Source: Selaginella moellendorffii
Taxonomy: Eukaryota; Streptophyta; Lycopodiopsida; Selaginellales; Selaginellaceae
Assembly (NCBI RefSeq): GCF_000143415.4
Contig: NW_003314417.1
Span: 98,254-148,258 of the forward strand
Direction of reading: 5' to 3'
DNA length: 50,005 nt
The position numbers and the translations under genes are program-made. Under the pieces are notes generated by a model. It had not been told where the DNA came from and did no database searches. It was given only the letters and a program-made list of their open reading frames with translations. Within the stretch, counting starts at the first letter, position 1; the number at the start of each line of letters is the position of its first letter. Below, one piece after another: positions 23,601 through 34,351 of this stretch.

Positions 23601-24740
23601 ATGCCAATCCTGCTTCCGTTGGGATTCCCTTGGCAAGGGGTTCTTATGAACCCACCATCATAAGGTATCACACATTGGCACATTTGGTGTCTCCACACCA
23701 TCGGCCCCACTAGCCTACCCTTATGACACTACTTATTAGTGTCTAGGTCTTTGCCAAGACCAATATAGTTGTTCCTCATGCTAACTATCCGTTAGCACCG
23801 CACTATAGTGTTTGCACCCAACTCTGGGCCAAAGTTGCTTTCTTCTGGGAACATCTTTCCCACAACTTTAGTATGGCACATTCTGCCATCAATGAGATAC
23901 CTACTGTTCTCATACTTGGATTTTATGATCCTCCCCATACCTCATGGGGCACTATACACCTCGGTCCAAATGCTCCAACCAATCCCTTAGGACCATTCCC
24001 TGACTCTGCTTGAGTCATCCAGCATTTTGGACTTTGCTAATCCAACAACCTGCGAGGTCTCAGTCTTAGAGGTGCCAACTCACTAGAATACAACTTCTTG
24101 TATTCATGTCCTACTCACAAGGACAATCCTTACAAGTGTTACTTTAACACTTGATGATTTTCTTGGGGCTAACCTTTGCCCCTTAGGACTACTTGTCCAT
24201 GTGATGAGAATAACAACTCATCTTTAAGTACACCCCCAACTCCTTGGGTTGTTCCAGCATTTATTAAAGGTAACCTCGGCTACCATTTCAAGGACTAGTG
24301 TCCTCTCCTATATTTGACCTCCCACGGTCAACAATTCCGGTCTCAAATTTATGAGTACCAGCCTCAACCATATAAGGGTAATCTTGTGACTCCTTTATTG
24401 TTTTGGAGTCTGCATATTTCCCGTGATCCCAACTATAGTTGTTTACCACAACTACATTAGCTCGTTTGCTGCATCAAATGCTTATTTGGATCACATCCTC
24501 AGCTCTCTGAGGAAACCCTTATACTGTTCCCAAGATCCCAAAGTCGTTCCCTTACTGGCCCTCTTCCATCCACCACATCGTGCACAAGTTCACGCATGAA
24601 CTTGAGTGGAGAGCCATGTCCTCTCGACATGCTACTCCTCGAGGATAGGTCCATATCTAGGACCTTCCAACTCTAATACAAGTGGTGATATGCTTGGCCA
24701 CCAATAAGAGTCGGACTAAGGAACAGCTCCGATACCAAGT
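20618..24740 (-). mobile_element. LARD-A internal region, non-coding
   Basis: I see no zinc knuckle, protease, reverse transcriptase, RNase H or integrase motif in any frame across these 4.1 kb; the longest frame is about 109 codons and unremarkable. A weak polypurine tract candidate (complement of AGTCCACCACCCATAG) adjoins the 3' LTR. Parts of this region recur, rearranged, at 15217-17470, which shows that it is a repeated element body and not unique filler. Confidence 0.75.
24726..24737 (-). other. LARD-A primer-binding site
   Basis: The reverse complement reads TGGTATCGGAGC, close to the plant initiator tRNA-Met primer-binding consensus TGGTATCAGAGC. It starts three bases inside the 5' LTR edge at 24741, the correct position for minus-strand priming. 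It fixes the orientation of the element. Confidence 0.9.
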
Positions 24741-25861
24741 TGTAAGCGACTAATTTTTCCATTTTACTTTAGTCACTTAACCGCACCTCCGACCACTTGG
24801 AGGAGTCTCACTCACAACCTCCGTAAGTCTTATTTTGGACTTGGGCTTACTAGCCCCGAGAATGGCATCCCCGCCACTCAACCTATGCACTTGGTCCAAG
24901 TGCTCAATGTGTCCGATCCCATGACCAACACCCCAAGGTACCACCAACATATCAGCCTGTTACACTAAGGCCATGTCCATTCACCTTGGTCACAACGATG
25001 GTCTGACACCACTTGCATCCCAGTCCCGTCACTCAAAGACTGGGCCATCCATCCACGAGTGATCATCCCAGATCCACTCCTTAGCATCCTTAGGATGCCC
25101 ATAGACATGGGGATTAGCCTTCCCCAATATCTCCGTTCCAGTCCCCACCAAGTCCCTTTTCGTCCTCGGCCGTACTCGCCAACACTGCCACTAGATCAAG
25201 GCCCACGGGCCCGACCAATAAGTCCCACTGTCCTCTAGGACTTCCTCCCTGTGTGACCGTGTCTTTGGCCACCACACCAGAGGATTACTCCTCTTCCTTT
25301 CCACAGTTTGGGACTTTGGGATGACATTTCGGAACACCGTGGCCCTACACGGGCCTCGTGGGTACTCTCCTAGCCTTTCGCCTTTAGGTGCTCTAGCCAT
25401 GGGCTTAGAGCGAGGTTCCATTGAGCCACACCAGGTATCCAAGTAGGTAGTGCCACCCACACTTGGACTGGGAGCATCGGCCAGACGATCTCCCGGGGGA
25501 ACTAGAGTCGGCTCTTGAACACTTCACCAAGCTACCCTGTTTGTCGGTCCGTGTTCACTCTAGCCTTGGACTTCCCAGTGGTCAGCTCATCACCCAACAC
25601 TGGGTGCAGCCACTCTGGGCCAAACTGGACTTTCTTGGCCAAACTGGCCTTTCCTGGCCAAACTGGCTCCACTGCAGTCCTCCCCCTCACTATACTTTTG
25701 GAGCTCACCAAACCCCCCAGGGTCTGGGAGACGAACACTTTGGGCTTTCACCCTCTTAGACTCGAACTCGGACTCGGACTCAAACTCGGACTCGGACTCA
25801 GACTCAGACTCGGACTCAGACTCGGCCTCAGCCTCGGCCTCGGTCTCGGTCTCAGTCCCGA

Positions 25862-25895
<34 letters not shown>

Positions 25896-26361
25896 AGTCT
25901 CGGTCTCGGTCTTGGTCTCGACTCGGACTCCATCTTGGGTCCATCTCGGACTCCATCTCGGATTCCATCTCGGGTCCATCTCGGACTCCATCTCAGACTC
26001 CATCTCGGACTCCGTCTCGGTCCATCTCGGACTCCATCTCGGACTCCGTCTCGGTCCATCTCGGACTCCGTCTCGGTCCACCTCGGACTCCATCTCGGAC
26101 TCCATCTCGGGCTCCACTTTGGACTCCATCTTGGACTCCGTCTCGGTCCACCTCGGACTTCGTCTCGGACTCCATCTCGGACTCCGTCTCGGTCCACCTC
26201 GGACTCCATCTCGGGCTCCACTTCGGACTCCATATTGGGTCCATCTCAGGCTCCACTTCGGGTCCATCTCGGACACTTCCATGTGTCATGTGTTGGTCCT
26301 TTTGGGTCCCTTTTTGGAGCATCGCTTATTGCTCGCTTCATGCTCGTTCATTGAGCACTCT
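24741..26361 (-). repeat. LARD-A 5' LTR, left part
   Basis: Very similar to 18897-20500, with a hexamer array at about 25759-26275. Matching stops after GAGCACTCT at 26361. The missing continuation (GTTGGGAGTTCCACTCC...) appears at 28180-28324, so the LTR is split by a later insertion. Confidence 0.85.
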
Positions 26362-26430
26362 AGCGGCTAGGCTGGCCGCGATAAGACAAATTGCTGCACT
26401 GCCGTCTAAAAACAACTTGGAGCCTCTTTT
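26362..26430. other. Foreign contig end before gap
   Basis: These 69 bp (beginning AGCGGCTAGGCTGGCC) match neither the LTR consensus seen in the other four copies nor anything else I can recognise in the window. Their position, exactly between the point where LTR matching stops and the N run, suggests a chimeric read end or an unrecognised small insertion. Confidence 0.45.
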
Positions 26431-27264
26431 NNNNNNNNNNNNNNNNNNNNNNNNNNNNNNNNNNNNNNNNNNNNNNNNNNNNNNNNNNNNNNNNNNNNNN
26501 NNNNNNNNNNNNNNNNNNNNNNNNNNNNNNNNNNNNNNNNNNNNNNNNNNNNNNNNNNNNNNNNNNNNNNNNNNNNNNNNNNNNNNNNNNNNNNNNNNNN
26601 NNNNNNNNNNNNNNNNNNNNNNNNNNNNNNNNNNNNNNNNNNNNNNNNNNNNNNNNNNNNNNNNNNNNNNNNNNNNNNNNNNNNNNNNNNNNNNNNNNNN
26701 NNNNNNNNNNNNNNNNNNNNNNNNNNNNNNNNNNNNNNNNNNNNNNNNNNNNNNNNNNNNNNNNNNNNNNNNNNNNNNNNNNNNNNNNNNNNNNNNNNNN
26801 NNNNNNNNNNNNNNNNNNNNNNNNNNNNNNNNNNNNNNNNNNNNNNNNNNNNNNNNNNNNNNNNNNNNNNNNNNNNNNNNNNNNNNNNNNNNNNNNNNNN
26901 NNNNNNNNNNNNNNNNNNNNNNNNNNNNNNNNNNNNNNNNNNNNNNNNNNNNNNNNNNNNNNNNNNNNNNNNNNNNNNNNNNNNNNNNNNNNNNNNNNNN
27001 NNNNNNNNNNNNNNNNNNNNNNNNNNNNNNNNNNNNNNNNNNNNNNNNNNNNNNNNNNNNNNNNNNNNNNNNNNNNNNNNNNNNNNNNNNNNNNNNNNNN
27101 NNNNNNNNNNNNNNNNNNNNNNNNNNNNNNNNNNNNNNNNNNNNNNNNNNNNNNNNNNNNNNNNNNNNNNNNNNNNNNNNNNNNNNNNNNNNNNNNNNNN
27201 NNNNNNNNNNNNNNNNNNNNNNNNNNNNNNNNNNNNNNNNNNNNNNNNNNNNNNNNNNNNNNNN
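26431..27264. other. Assembly gap (834 N)
   Basis: An uninterrupted run of N. The sequence on its right is the 3' 912 bp of a plus-strand LARD-A-type LTR, so the gap most likely hides the first 0.8-0.9 kb of that LTR, including its hexamer array. All open frames spanning the N run are meaningless. Confidence 0.95.
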
Positions 27265-28176
27265 GGGGGGCTGCGGGGGGTTGCAAAAGTATAGTAGGGA
27301 GAGTGTGGCGGTTGGAGCCCCAGTGGAGCCAGTTTGGCCAGGAAAGGCCAGTTTGGCCTAGGAAGGCCAGACCCAGTGTTGGGTGATGAGCTGACCACTG
27401 GGAAGTCCAAGACTAGAGTGAACATGGACCGACAAGCTGGGTAGCTTAGTGAAGTGTTCAAGAGCCGGCTCTAGTTCCCCCGGGAGATCGACTGGCCGAT
27501 GCTCCCAGTCCAAGTGTGGGTGGCACTACCTACTTGGATACCAGGCGTGGCTCAATGGAACCTCACTCTAAGCCCATGGCTAGAGCACCCAAGGGCGGAA
27601 GGCAGGGAGAGTACTCAGGTGGCTCGCGTAAGGCCACGGTGTTCCGAAATGTTGTCCCAAAGGCCTAGACTGTGGAAAGGAAGAGGACCGCGGGACTTAG
27701 TGGTTGGGCCTGTGGGCCTCGATCCAGTGGCAGTGTTGGCAAACACGGCCAAGGGCAGAAATGGACTTAGTGGGGACTGACAGAGGGATATTGGGGAAGG
27801 CTATTCCCTTTGTCGGTGGGCATCCTAAGGATGCTAAGGAGTGGATCTGAGATGACCACTCACGGATGGTTTGCCTAGTCTTGGAGAGCCAAGACTGTGA
27901 TGCAAGTGGTATTGGACTACCAGTGTGGCAAAGGTGATTGGGCATGGCCTTAGCGTAACAAGCTGTCATGTCGGTGGTACCTTTGAGTGTCAGTCATGGG
28001 ATCGAACATGTGGAGCACTTGGACCAAGTGCAAATGTTGAGTGGCATGGATGCCATTCTCGGGGCTAGCAAGTCCCCAGTCCTGAATTAGACTTATGGAG
28101 GTTGTGAATGAGATTCCTCCAAGTGGTCGGAGGTGTGGTTAAGTGACTAAAGTAGAATGGAAAATTATTCGCTTAC
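27265..28176 (+). mobile_element. Nested LARD-A-type LTR, right part
   Basis: It follows the solo LTR from about position 33391 to its end at 34351 and stops at TTCGCTTACA (28176). Right after it, TCCGTTGGGAGTTCC resumes the interrupted LARD-A 5' LTR. It is probably a solo LTR of the same family inserted in opposite orientation. Its target duplication cannot be confirmed because the left end is missing. Confidence 0.7.
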
Positions 28177-28329
28177 ATCCGTTGGGAGTTCCACTCCTGC
28201 TCTCAACCTCTCAAGTTGGAGCCTTTTAGTCCAAACGTGTTACGCTCGTTTGGCTTTTGCTTCGGCCACTACCACATGGCACCCTTTCGACTCCACTTTG
28301 GGGCTTAGGGATTTGTGTCTCACACTTGG

Positions 28330-28773
28330 GCTTTCCCTTCGGGATGGAAGTGGGGGGTTAGAGGTACCCATACCGGGCCGTTAGGGCACGATGTTTCCCC
28401 TTGGTGTCCTAAAGCAAGTTTTGCACCCAAGGCTTGGGATTTAGAGAGTTGCATGATCAAGCCTTGCTATACCAAGGGATGTTAGGAACTTAGATGCTTG
28501 GTGTGCTTGGCTGCTTATGCTTGCGGGGATTGTAGCTGAACCTTAAGTTCAGTTTAATACAGGGAGCAAGACTGGGGGAGATTTTGGAATTTGTGGATGG
28601 ATGGCTAACACTCTATTGATTGTGCAGTGAGTAGTTGAAACCAAGTAAAACCAAGTAGGAGTTGGTACAATAGGTGGGAACCTTTGCAAGGGAACTTAGC
28701 AAAGGACAAGGCAGTGTTAGTCGGATAAACGAGGTAAGCTGGCAAATTGGAAAGGAAAACTTTGTGGCTTACA
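28330..28773 (+). mobile_element. Gypsy B 5' LTR, right part
   Basis: It resumes after the LARD-A target duplication with GGGGGGTTAGAGGTACCC and matches the 3' LTR at 35765-36178 almost throughout (AGGCTTGGGATTTAGAG; TACCAAGGGATGTTAGGAAC). It ends GTGGCTTACA at 28773. Together with 17471-18896 it forms the long 5' LTR of gypsy B. Confidence 0.8.
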
Positions 28774-28835
28774 ATTTGGTATCGGAGCTTTTTCATCAAT
28801 TCTAGTGAAGGTTAGAGGTGGATTGCTAGGAGATG

Positions 28836-30600
28836 ACAAAGGTAGGGCATAAATGAACCAAGGCAGAGATGGAACCTCCTTCAGAGCTGAAGCCTCCAAT
28901 CAAACAAGAGGCTATGGATGAAGAATCCTTGCATGAGGAGGACTCCAATGAGGAAACTTTTAAATAGGAGTCTAGTGGTGAGGTTCGGTCATCCAAGGCT
29001 CAATTAAATGTTCTAGAAGGACAGGTCATCCAAGACTTGATTGGACATTCTAGAAGGACAATTGGCACAGACCAATGCCCTGTTGGAGACTCTTGTACGC
29101 AAGCTAAAGCGTGACGAGAAGCGGAAGAAAAAGCGAAATACTGTGGATGCTAGTAGTGCAAAAGGTGTGGACCCTTCGGCAGGGACTGAGTGTAGCGCAT
29201 GTGATCATGGGATGAGATTTGGATATACTGTCACCGTGGATCCTTGGAACCTTGGGGGATAAATGGGGATAAAATAGCCACTAAGGGCTCTCTCATCAAG
29301 CAATTGCCCCTTTTCCAGTTGGCTTAAGGGGAGAGAGATAAGGTGCACTACAGTTGGTATCGGAGCAAATGGCACGGGTTCGATTCCCATTGATTAGTGG
29401 CTACTTAAAAGTATAATATACCCTTGAGCAAGGTATATTCCTACCCCTAAATTTGAAATCGTACGTATTGGGCATCCATGCGTACGTCCATGCGTACGTC
29501 CTTCCTCTTGTGTGGTGTATCCACAGACGAAGGTATCCACTGTGGGACTGCGGTACGGGTGAATGACTAGTTGCCTCACATGGAATAGCTGATCTACACA
29601 ATGGAAGGATTGGTAGATTGAGTGCGGAAATGGAGGTGTTGGTTCCCCTTGGCTCAGTAGGGGTTGCTAGTCAATAGTCAATGAGGACATTGACATCTCT
29701 GAAGGGGGGGTGAGTGTAGCGCATGTGATCATGGGATGAGATTTGGATATACTGTCACCGTGGATCCTTGGAACCTTGGGGGATAAATGGGGATAAAATA
29801 TCCACTAAGGGCTCTCTCATCAAGCAATTGCCCCTTTTCCAGTTGGCTTAAGGGGAGAGAGATAAGGTGCGCTACACTAAGGCAGAACCAAACAAGGTCG
29901 AACAGACTGAAGTGAAATCAATCCCTCAAGGAGTTCCCAAGTATAAACCAAAACCCCCACCGGTCTTCAAGGGAGTGAACGCCTATAAGGTGGTGGAAGA
30001 TTGGTTTTACAATATAGAGGATTACTTCTGAGCGTTGTGGTTACCAAGCTCGAAGAAGGTCCCATGTGTAAAACCATACTTGGTAGATAATGGCAAGTCA
30101 TGATGGAGAATGACTGAGGCCAACGAAGGACCGGTGGCCTCTTGGGAAATGATGAAGGTGAGGATCCACGTAATTTACATTCCTCTAAATACTACTCTGC
30201 ACCTATGGGATGAGCTGAGTAGGCTGAAGTAGACCGGAACCATCCAAAAGTATATGAATGGGTTTATGGCAAAGAGGATACTTGTCACGAATATGGGTGA
30301 TATAGATGCATTCCATGCCTTTATATCACGCTTGCAAACCTAGGCTCACGGCGAGGTGATGTGTTGGAACCTGACCAATTACAAGGAAGCGTTAGATGCA
30401 GTGAAAGGGGAACACGATGGGGTCGAAGTCCACATCTACCAAAAGGGCCAAACCAAAAGGAACATATGGCAAAGGGAAATCCAAGAAAAGTTTCTCTATG
30501 AATGAGTCCTCAAGGTTCCAGAAAGGCAGATCCAGTGGTTAGCGATTAAGTACGTGGGGGAGTCAAGCAAAAAGAGATAAACCTACAGATAAGAAAGTCA
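28836..30600 (+). pseudogene. Gypsy B gag, interrupted
   Basis: The N-terminal part before TRIM-1 is charged and coiled-coil-like (QTNALLETLVRKLKRDEKRK, about 29068-29127). After TRIM-1 the frame contains KPPPVFKGVNAYKVVEDWFY (about 29950-30010), the usual opening of the retrotransposon gag domain, then LWDELSRLK and IQKYMNGFMAKRI. Stops at about 28966, 30028 and 30230 break it. The capsid-like gag would package the element's RNA in the cytoplasm; this copy cannot. Confidence 0.75.
29191..29876 (+). mobile_element. TRIM-1 copy 1 (miniature LTR element)
   Basis: A 686-bp element with two 162-bp LTRs (29191-29352 and 29715-29876) running TGTAGCGCATG...CTACA. The LTRs differ at only two positions, so the insertion is recent. 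The primer-binding site TGGTATCGGAGC is at 29355-29366 and the polypurine tract GAAGGGGGGG at 29701-29710. The interior is about 360 bp and non-coding. Flanks are CTGAG and CTAAG, a target duplication with one mismatch. It sits inside the gag of gypsy B. Confidence 0.92.
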
Positions 30601-30614
30601 AGCTTGCTAGCAGC

Positions 30615-30690
30615 ATGGGAAACAACGTATGCTACAACTGTAGTGAAGCAGGACACTTTTCGAGGGAATGTCCTTACCCGAAGAAGGCCA
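30615..30690 (+). pseudogene. Gypsy B gag zinc knuckle
   Basis: The motif CYNCSEAGHFSREC fits CX2CX4HX4C, the nucleic-acid-binding zinc knuckle of gag. It is followed by basic residues (PYPKKAKA). The four metal ligands are intact even though the surrounding gag is broken. Confidence 0.9.
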
Positions 30691-30789
30691 AAGCCAATAT
30701 GGCCATTAAGTCGGGCGAAATCCAAACTGAAGTACGTGATCCAGTCCCTAGCTCAATGTTACTCATTATACAAGCAACTTTGGTAGAGA

Positions 30790-31100
30790 GTCATTTGCGA
30801 CATCTACTAGCCCTCCGAGGGAAGTTTAGAGGTAGCTTTGTTAAGATCCTTATTAACATGGGTGCTTTGCATAATTTTGTGGTTGTAGACATAGTCCAAC
30901 AAGCCGGACTAATGATGCAACGGCTGGGTGAACCAAGGACTATAGAGTTTGTTCAAGGTAGCCAAAGCACCAATGAGGTACTTTGACAAGCGAGAGTTGA
31001 AGTAGGGACATGGAAAATAGATATGGATTTCACCGTGTTGGAAATGGCGGGATTTGACATAATCTTCGGGATGGATTGGTTCAATTAGTTCGTAGTAGCC
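30790..31100 (+). pseudogene. Gypsy B aspartic protease, mutated
   Basis: The frame reads KILINMGALHNFVV where retroviral-type proteases have a D-S/T-G active site followed by A-S/T-H-N-F. Here the catalytic Asp is Asn (codon AAC) and the next residue is Met. Downstream MAGFDIIFGMDWF matches the second conserved strand (usually DVILGMDWL). A stop at about 30985 separates the parts. The enzyme would be inactive. Confidence 0.75.
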
Positions 31101-31392
31101 CTACATAGACAAGGTAAGAACCTTGTGGTACTAGCGAATGTCTGGGGAGAATGATCCAGGGTGGAAGCCCAGGATCTAAAGGTAATTTAATGTAAGGCCA
31201 AAGACTCTTGCTTAAACCTGGCATCCACAAGAGGACAACTCACTAAAGGAACCAAGGCAACATTTTTATGCTTACTCTTGGTGAAGAGTGACAAAAAGAC
31301 AGGAACGGAAGAAGTACCTTTAGTGATCCAGCGGGTGTTGGACTAATTCCAAGATACCATGCCGGAGGAGCTACCATGAAGAGAGTGCTAAG

Positions 31393-31974
31393 ATGGTGGT
31401 TCGCCCACCCTATCGTTTGAACGAAAAGGAACTCGAGGAGCTCAAGCACCAACTAGAAGAGTTGGTGGACAAAGGGTATGTTAGGCTGAGCAAGTCACTA
31501 TATGGGGCGCTAGTGTTATTTGTGAAAAAGAAAGATGGATCTATGCACATATGCATAGACTACCGGTTGCTCAACAAGTATACAAAGAAGAACAAGTACC
31601 CTTTGCCAAGGATTGAGGACTTGTTCGATAGGTTGGGAAAGGCAAAATACTTCTTGAGGATTGACTTAAGATCAGGATACTACCAAAGCAAGGTAGCAGA
31701 GGAAGATGTCGAGAAGACAACTTGTCGAACAAGGTATGGGAGCTTTGAGTTTCTAGTGATGCCCTTTAGACTGTGCAATGCACTAGCAATGTTTTCAGCA
31801 TTAATGAACCACATCTTTATACCCTATCTAGATCACTTCATGATCGTCTATATTGACAACATCTTGATCTATAGTGAGACGCTAGAGGAGCATGCCAAAC
31901 ACTTGATGAAGGTGTTTAAGAAAGTAAGGGAACATAAGCTATATGCTAAAGAAAGCAAATGTGACTTTGCTTAA
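31393..31974 (+). pseudogene. Gypsy B reverse transcriptase
   Basis: An open stretch of 193 codons covers most of the reverse transcriptase domain. It includes [11 protein letters not shown] with [11 protein letters not shown] (usually VDYRALN), then [12 protein letters not shown] (first catalytic Asp, in the usual place), [13 protein letters not shown], and YIDNILIYS in the place of the Y-x-D-D box. The second Asp of the box is Asn (codon AAC), which would abolish polymerisation. The frame stops at TAA (31972) where CAA would be expected, then continues as KFLGHVV, the usual thumb sequence. Confidence 0.9.
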
Positions 31975-32559
31975 CAAGAGGTAAAGTTTCTCGGGCATGT
32001 GGTGGGCAAAGACAGGCTCAAGGTGGACCTTGAGAAGGTCCAAGCGATCCAGGAATGAGAGCGACCATCAAATATACATAAGTTAAGGGCATTTTTGGGG
32101 CTATGCAACTACTACCGAAAGTTTATCAAACACTATTCGAGAGTAACCCTACTTTTAATGAACCAAACGGGTAAAGGGAAGATGGTATGGACAGTAGATT
32201 GTGAGGCGGCATTTGTCCACCTCAAAGGGAAGTTGAGGAAAACCTCTGTGTTGGCGTTAATCAGCTTTAGTAAGGACTTTGAGGTAGAAACGGATGTTTC
32301 AAACTTTGTGTTGGGTGTAGTTTTAAAGCAAGACAACCATCCAGTGGTGTTCTTCTTGAAGAAGTTAGACAAGGCTCAAAAAAGTGGCCTGCCCACGAGA
32401 AGGAATTATTTGCGGTGGTCAAGGCACTCAAGGAGTGGTGATACTACCTTGGGAGGCACTTCAAAGTTTACATAGATAATGTGTCAACGAAACAATTCTT
32501 GTCACAACCTGACCTAAGAGGGAAACAAGGTCGATGGGCTAATGCTTTGGCTGAGTTTG
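31975..32559 (+). pseudogene. Gypsy B RT thumb and RNase H, interrupted
   Basis: After a stop the frame continues KFLGHVVGKDRLKVD, a second stop at about 32056, then FLGLCNYYRKFIKHYSR and the RNase H opening FEVETDVSNFVLGVVL (usually TDAS). Near 32410-32540 a shifted frame follows the usual RNase H order. The solo LTR then cuts the coding sequence at 32564. It resumes at 34352 with KIGKSKIVADALSRK, the standard end of this region. Confidence 0.85.
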
Positions 32560-32564
32560 ATTGT

Positions 32565-33215
32565 TGTGAGACACAAAATCCCTAGGCCCCAAAGTGGAGC
32601 TAGAAGGGTGCCACGTGGTAGTGGCCGAAGCGAAAGCCAAGCGAGCGTAACACGTTTGGACCAAAAGCTCCGACTTGAAAAGTCAAGAGCGGGAGTGGAA
32701 CTCCTAACGAAGTGCTCGAGGAACGAGCACGAAGCGAGCAAAAGGCGAGGCTCCAAAAAGGGACCCAAAAGGGCCAACACATGACACGTGGGAGTGTCCG
32801 AGGTGGACTCCGAAGTGGAGTCCGAGATGGACCCGAGTTGGAGTCCGAAGTGGAGTCCGAGATAGACCCGAGTTGGAGTCCGAAGTAGAGTCCGAGATGG
32901 ACCCGAGTTGGAGTCTGAAGTGGAGTCCGAGAAGGACCCGAGATGGAGTCCGAGAAGGAGTCCGAAGTGGAGTCCGAGGTGGACCCAAGATGGACCCGAG
33001 TTGGAGTCCGAAGTGGAGTCCGAGATGGACCCAAGATGGAGTCCGAGATGAAGTCCGAGATGGAGTCTAAGGTGGACCCGAGATGGACTCGAAATGGAGT
33101 CCGAGATGGAGTCCGAGATGGACCCGAGATGGAGTCCGAGATGGAGTCCAAGATGGACCCGAGATGGACCCGAGATGGAGTCCGAGATGGAGTCCGAAGT
33201 CGAGACCGAGACCGG

Positions 33216-33247
<32 letters not shown>

Positions 33248-34351
33248 TCGGGACCGAGACCGAGACCGAGGCCGAGGCCGAGACCGAGCCCGAGCCCGAG
33301 TCCGAGTCCGAGTCCGAGTCCGAGTCCGAGTCCGAGTCCGAGTCCGGAGCCTGAGAGGGTGAAAGCCCAAAGCGTTCGTCTCCCAGACCCTGGGGGGTTT
33401 GGTGAGCTCCAAAAGTATAGTAGGGGGAGGACTGCAGTGGAGCCAGTTTGGCCAGGAAAGGCCAGTTTGGCCCAGGAAGGCCAGACCCAGTGTTGGGTGA
33501 TGAGCTGCCCACTGGGAAGTCCAAGACTAGAGTGAACACAAGCCGACAAGCGGGGTAACTTGGTGAAGTGTTCAAGAGCCGGCTCTAGTTCCCCTGGGAG
33601 ATCGACTGGCCGATGCTCCCAGTCCAAGTGTGGGTGGCACTACCTACTTGGATACCTGTCGTGGCTCAACGGAACCTCGCTCTAAGCCCATTGGCTAGAG
33701 CACCTAAAGGCGAAAGTCAGGGAGAGTACCCATGAGGCTTGCGTAAGGCCACGGTGTTCCGAAATGTTGTCCCAAAGTCCCAAACGGTGAAAGGGAAGAG
33801 GAGTAGGCCTCTAATGCAGTGACCAAGGATACGGTCACATGGTGAGGAAGTCCCAGAGGACCGTGGGACTTAGTGGTCGGGCCTGTGGGTCTCGATCCAG
33901 TGGCAGTGTTGGCAAACACGGCCAGGGGCAGAAAGGGACTTAGTGGGGACTGACAGAGGGATATTGGGGAAGGCTATTCCCCTTGTCGGTGGGCATCTTA
34001 AGGATGCTAAGGAGTGGATCTGAGATGACCACTCACGGATGGTTTGCCTAGTGTTGGAGAGCCAAGACGGTGATGCAAGTGGTATTGGACTACCAGTGTG
34101 GCAAAGGTGATTGGGCATGGCCTTAGCGTAACGGGCTGCTATGTCGGTGGTACCTTTGAGTGTCGGTCATGGGATCGGACACGTGGAGCACTTGGACCAA
34201 GTGCAAATGTTGAGTGGCATGGATGCCATTCTCGGGGCTAGCAAGTCCCAAGTCCTGGATTGGACTTATGGAGGTTGTGAATGAGACTCCTCCAAGTGGT
34301 CAGAGGTGTGGTTAAGTGACTAAAGTAGAATGGAAAATTTAGTCGCTTACA
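32565..34351 (+). mobile_element. Solo LTR (LARD-A family)
   Basis: A single 1787-bp LTR, starting TGTGAGACACAAAATCCC and ending TTTAGTCGCTTACA, flanked by the perfect 5-bp duplication ATTGT (32560-32564 and 34352-34356). No internal region or second LTR is present, so it is the product of LTR-LTR recombination of a former full element. It includes a hexamer array (about 32800-33350). It interrupts the RNase H region of gypsy B and shows the complete LTR for the family. Confidence 0.93.
32800..33350 (+). repeat. GAGTCC/GATGGACCC array in solo LTR
   Basis: Units such as GATGGAGTCCGA, GATGGACCCGA, GAGACC and GAGTCC fill about 550 bp. The last 50 bp are almost pure GAGTCC. Frames are open on both strands for more than 200 codons, giving Asp-Ser, Arg-Thr or Leu-Gly repeats; these are not genes. 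Confidence 0.92.

Larger units (their letters stand above)
18897..28324 (-). mobile_element. LARD-A: complete non-coding LTR retrotransposon
   Basis: A full LTR element on the minus strand: 3' LTR 18897-20617, internal region 20618-24740, primer-binding site 24726-24737, and 5' LTR 24741-26361 continued at 28177-28324. It is flanked by the 5-bp target duplication CTTGG (18892-18896 and 28325-28329). LTR edges are TGTAAG...CTCACA as written on the plus strand. The 4.1-kb internal region has no gag or pol motif and many stops in all frames, so this is a large retrotransposon derivative that would depend on proteins from another element. Its LTRs of about 1.7-1.8 kb match the solo LTR at 32565. 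The 5' LTR was later interrupted by another LTR, part of which is in the N gap. Confidence 0.85.

Noticed and set aside
25515-26354. Open frame of 279 codons and its minus-strand partner
   Set aside because: Same situation in the LARD-A 5' LTR. The openness comes from hexamer units without stops.
26288-27461. Four open frames of 308-357 codons
   Set aside because: They are open only because the N gap contains no stops.
29353-29400. tRNA gene in TRIM-1
   Set aside because: A T-arm-like box is present, but no acceptor stem, D-arm or anticodon arm can be folded around it.
31393-31974. Functional gypsy polyprotein
   Set aside because: The open stretch looks good, but the catalytic box is changed, stops occur before and after it, and two insertions split the element.
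32514-33627. Minus-strand open frames of up to 353 codons
   Set aside because: They span the solo LTR and its array and run across its insertion boundary, so they are not genes.
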